The notes under the pieces were generated by a model that worked only from the letters and a program-made list of their open reading frames with translations, searched no databases and was not told the origin of the DNA. Positions 5,750 to 7,320 of a stretch of DNA of 7,320 nt are shown here, piece after piece. This DNA comes from Acidimicrobiaceae bacterium (lineage in GTDB: Bacteria > Actinomycetota > Acidimicrobiia > Acidimicrobiales > MedAcidi-G1), in the NCBI GenBank assembly GCA_003541675.1, contig DPMC01000137.1, forward strand, positions 1 through 7,320, in the 5' to 3' direction. How positions within the stretch are numbered: position 1 is the first letter of the stretch; each line of letters begins with the position of its first letter. The translations under genes were made by a program, and so were the position numbers.

Positions 5750-6963
5750 CCAAGATCCACTGGCTGGTCCCCCACCGCGCCTCCCCTCGGCCGGCGGGCC
5801 AGCACCAGGGCCAGGCCGGTCCACGACTGGGGGACGGCTCCCAGGCCGGCGCCGGTGTCGGGGTTCCAGTACTCGGCCATGCCCGAGGCCCATGCCCCTG
5901 CCACCGTCGTCCGAACCAGCAACTCAGCAGCCCCTGGCGAATGGGGAGCCACGGCCCGCACCATCAGGTAGGCCAGCTGCGGCCAGACCGGTCCCCGCCA
6001 GTAGGCGTTGGGATCGAAAACGGGCTCAGCCCGGTGCACGCCGGTCGGACCGGCCGGTCCGCCGTGGGCCAATGGATCCAGGAGCTGAGCTACCACCCGG
6101 TCGGTCCGTCGCTCATCGTCCTCGACCAGCAGTGGCAGCAGGGCGTCCAGCGTTCGGACCCGGCCCGCTCCGTTGGCTGTGGAGCCGGCGTCCACCCAGG
6201 TGCCTCGGTCGTCGTCCCACTGTTCGGCTAGGGCGTCGACCAGCTCGTCGGCGGCCGCCGCAAGGTCATCGTCGCCGGTCACCGTGACCAACTCCCGGGC
6301 GTTGAACGCGATCAGGGCATTGAAGCCCGCGGGCGCCACCGCGAACACCGGGTTGGCTACCGCCTCGCCATCGGAACCGGTCTCAATGGTCGAGGCCAGC
6401 CGGTTCTTCACCGACCGCCACCGATCACGGTCAAAACCGCCGGGACAGTGGTCGTCCCAGCGGGGTGAGTCATCGGCCCCCGTCTCCCACGGATGACAGG
6501 CCCGGACGAGGCCTGAGGGATCACGACGGCGACCCCGCAGCAGGAACCACAAGCCAGCGGTGGCCCGCTCGACCACCTCGCCGTCGACCGGTTCGCCGGC
6601 CCGCACCAGTTCGGCCACCGCATGGCCGTACATGGGCGGCTGGGTGATCGACGAGTCGCCCGATCTCCCCCACAGGTCCTCGTGGAACCCGGGCTGGCGG
6701 ATGTAATGCATGTGGGGCACGAACCCCGACGGCGTCTGGGCGGCCAACGCCACCGCCAACTCGCGGCGGGCCCGGTCACTGTCACCGAGGGCCAGCCACA
6801 CCAGGACGTGGAAGCACGAGTCCCACAACCACTGCCACGGGTAGACCGTCGAGTTGGGGGCTGCATACCCTTCCGATACCCAGTGGTCGTCCAACATCGT
6901 GCGTACGACGGCCTCCATCGCATCGCTGTCCGGATCCGGGAGACCCATGGCTCGCTGCACCAT
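5746..6963 (-). CDS. Glycoside hydrolase, MGH1-like/GH63 family
   Basis: The 405-residue protein has no signal peptide and looks like a cytoplasmic (alpha/alpha)6-barrel hydrolase of the mannosylglycerate/glucosylglycerate hydrolase and GH63 type. Motifs in order are YPWQWLWDSCFH (41-52), SGFVPHMHY (79-87), SSITQPPMYGHAVAEL (104-119), HPWETGADDSPRWDD (157-171), FDPNAYWRGPVWPQLAYLM (316-334) and GMAEYWNPDTGAGLGAVPQSWTGL (361-384). By family analogy Asp164 (general acid) and Glu364 (general base) are the catalytic pair. Family members act on alpha-glucosyl or alpha-mannosyl compounds, including compatible solutes; the substrate here cannot be told. The start ATG 6963 is preceded by AAAGGAG, the clearest Shine-Dalgarno sequence in the window. 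The spacer to this ATG is only 3 nt, so GTG 6960 (6 nt) is equally plausible. A longer frame from 7299 is rejected because its extension is antisense to the glycosyltransferase. Its stop shares CTAG with the lipoprotein gene. Confidence 0.85.
   Translation of the reverse strand: MVQRAMGLPDPDSDAMEAVVRTMLDDHWVSEGYAAPNSTVYPWQWLWDSCFHVLVWLALGDSDRARRELAVALAAQTPSGFVPHMHYIRQPGFHEDLWGRSGDSSITQPPMYGHAVAELVRAGEPVDGEVVERATAGLWFLLRGRRRDPSGLVRACHPWETGADDSPRWDDHCPGGFDRDRWRSVKNRLASTIETGSDGEAVANPVFAVAPAGFNALIAFNARELVTVTGDDDLAAAADELVDALAEQWDDDRGTWVDAGSTANGAGRVRTLDALLPLLVEDDERRTDRVVAQLLDPLAHGGPAGPTGVHRAEPVFDPNAYWRGPVWPQLAYLMVRAVAPHSPGAAELLVRTTVAGAWASGMAEYWNPDTGAGLGAVPQSWTGLALVLARRPRGGAVGDQPVDLG
6938..6942 (+). 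promoter_or_regulatory. Ribosome binding site of the glycosyltransferase gene
   Basis: GGGAG lies four bases before ATG 6947 and supports that start. The site is itself inside the coding region of the opposite-strand hydrolase gene. Confidence 0.5.
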
Positions 6964-7320
6964 CGTCTCCTTTCGTTTCGGCCCCACCGACGGCGTTTCG
7001 GTAGTAGCTCGGATGTGGGCCGACGCCCTGAGCGGGATCGGCTTCGACGTGGACTGGTTGGCCGGCGAGATCGAACCCGGCTGGGACGATCCTCGACCGG
7101 TCCGGATCGTAAACGGCCTCGGCATCGGTAACCCGGAACCCCCGGTCCTCGGCTCCCCCGATGTCAGTTCACTGGTCGACGATGTGGGCGATGCCCTGAC
7201 TGGCGCCGATCTGGTGGTGGTGGAGAACCTCTGCACCATTCCACTGAATCCGACGGCCGCCCGTGTGATGGCAGGCGTGCTGCGAGGCCGGCCAGCCATC
7301 CTCCACCACCACGATCCACC
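6947..7320 (+). CDS. Glycosyltransferase family 4-type, N-terminal part
   Basis: The frame starts at ATG 6947 and stays open to the right edge (124 complete residues). It begins MARCTIVSFRFGPTDGVSV, the first beta strand and glycine-rich loop of a GT-B fold. An acceptor-side helix follows (ARMWADALSGIGFDVDWLAGE). The segment ADLVVVENLCTIPLNPTAARVMAGVL (about 87-112) leads to RPAILHHHDPP at 114-124. This matches the N-terminal half of GT4-like transferases found in Actinobacteria. The nucleotide-sugar-binding half (E-x7-E region) would lie beyond the window, so donor and acceptor are unknown. No signal peptide is seen; it probably acts in the cytoplasm or at the inner membrane face. Its 5' end overlaps that of the opposite-strand hydrolase gene by 17 bp, or less if the hydrolase starts at GTG 6960 or ATG 6948. 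Divergent pairing with a glycoside hydrolase hints at a shared saccharide, but that is inference. Confidence 0.78.
   Translation, partial: MARCTIVSFRFGPTDGVSVVARMWADALSGIGFDVDWLAGEIEPGWDDPRPVRIVNGLGIGNPEPPVLGSPDVSSLVDDVGDALTGADLVVVENLCTIPLNPTAARVMAGVLRGRPAILHHHDP
6967..6973 (-). promoter_or_regulatory. Shine-Dalgarno site of the glycoside hydrolase gene
   Basis: On the minus strand AAAGGAG precedes ATG 6963 by 3 nt and GTG 6960 by 6 nt. It is the best match to the 16S rRNA 3' end in the window and excludes the longer frame from 7299. It lies within the coding region of the opposite-strand glycosyltransferase. Confidence 0.65.

Noticed and set aside
5732..5751. Rho-independent terminator at the convergent stops
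   Set aside because: The palindrome has no proper loop and no T tract follows on either strand; it is recorded only as a palindrome.
6964..7299. 112-residue N-terminal extension of the glycoside hydrolase
   Set aside because: It is antisense to the glycosyltransferase, has shadow-frame composition, and a strong AAAGGAG supports the later start.
1..7320. Mobile element, CRISPR array, tRNA or defence system
   Set aside because: No repeats with spacers, transposase or integrase motifs, tRNA-like sequence or defence-type domains are visible; all sequence is accounted for by the listed genes.

Overview
The window is a GC-rich, extremely compact bacterial segment, most likely from a high-GC actinobacterium, possibly a marine or freshwater Acidimicrobiia-type lineage. 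That assignment is inferred from three things: the Septum_form-type lipoprotein with an 'AAACGGGDD' lipobox region, TAnnnT elements placed for leaderless starts, and overall codon usage. No rRNA or other taxonomic marker is present.

Positions 1-5099 (minus strand) hold a System I cytochrome c maturation operon. Read in the direction of transcription it is ccmA-ccmB-ccmC-ccmD-ccmE-ccmF-ccmG, with ccmG cut by the left edge. CcmA and CcmB, with CcmC and the small CcmD, form the ABC-type complex that loads heme onto CcmE and releases holo-CcmE. CcmE carries heme covalently on His164 of its HDNDY motif. CcmF is the heme lyase/ligase that transfers heme to apocytochrome c. CcmG is the membrane-anchored thioredoxin-like protein that keeps the CXXCH cysteines reduced. 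The 52-residue ccmD lies at 2726-2884. Five of the six junctions overlap by 4 or 8 nt; the sixth (ccmB-ccmC) has a 12-nt gap. Translational coupling and a single mRNA are likely.

Positions 5100-5134 form a 35-bp divergent intergenic region. On each strand a TAnnnT -10-like hexamer sits exactly 6 nt from the start codon, as expected for leaderless mRNAs. The two hexamers form the arms of an inverted repeat (GGTAC-N9-GTACC).

Positions 5135-5749 (plus) encode a secreted lipoprotein with a Septum_form-like, four-cysteine domain. Positions 5746-6963 (minus) encode a glycoside hydrolase of the MGH1-like/GH63 (alpha/alpha)6-barrel type. Positions 6947-7320 (plus, cut by the right edge) encode the N-terminus of a family 4-type glycosyltransferase. 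The lipoprotein and hydrolase converge and share a CTAG that supplies both stop codons. The hydrolase and glycosyltransferase start head to head with overlapping 5' ends.

Only 47 of 7320 bases (12 + 35) fall outside genes with the starts chosen here. I see no tRNA, rRNA, CRISPR, insertion sequence or phage feature, and no clear rho-independent terminator. I do not see an undescribed system. The points most worth checking are the mirrored leaderless promoter, the all-overlap architecture, System I in a probable actinobacterium, and the CcmC heme-handling motif with its extra residue.
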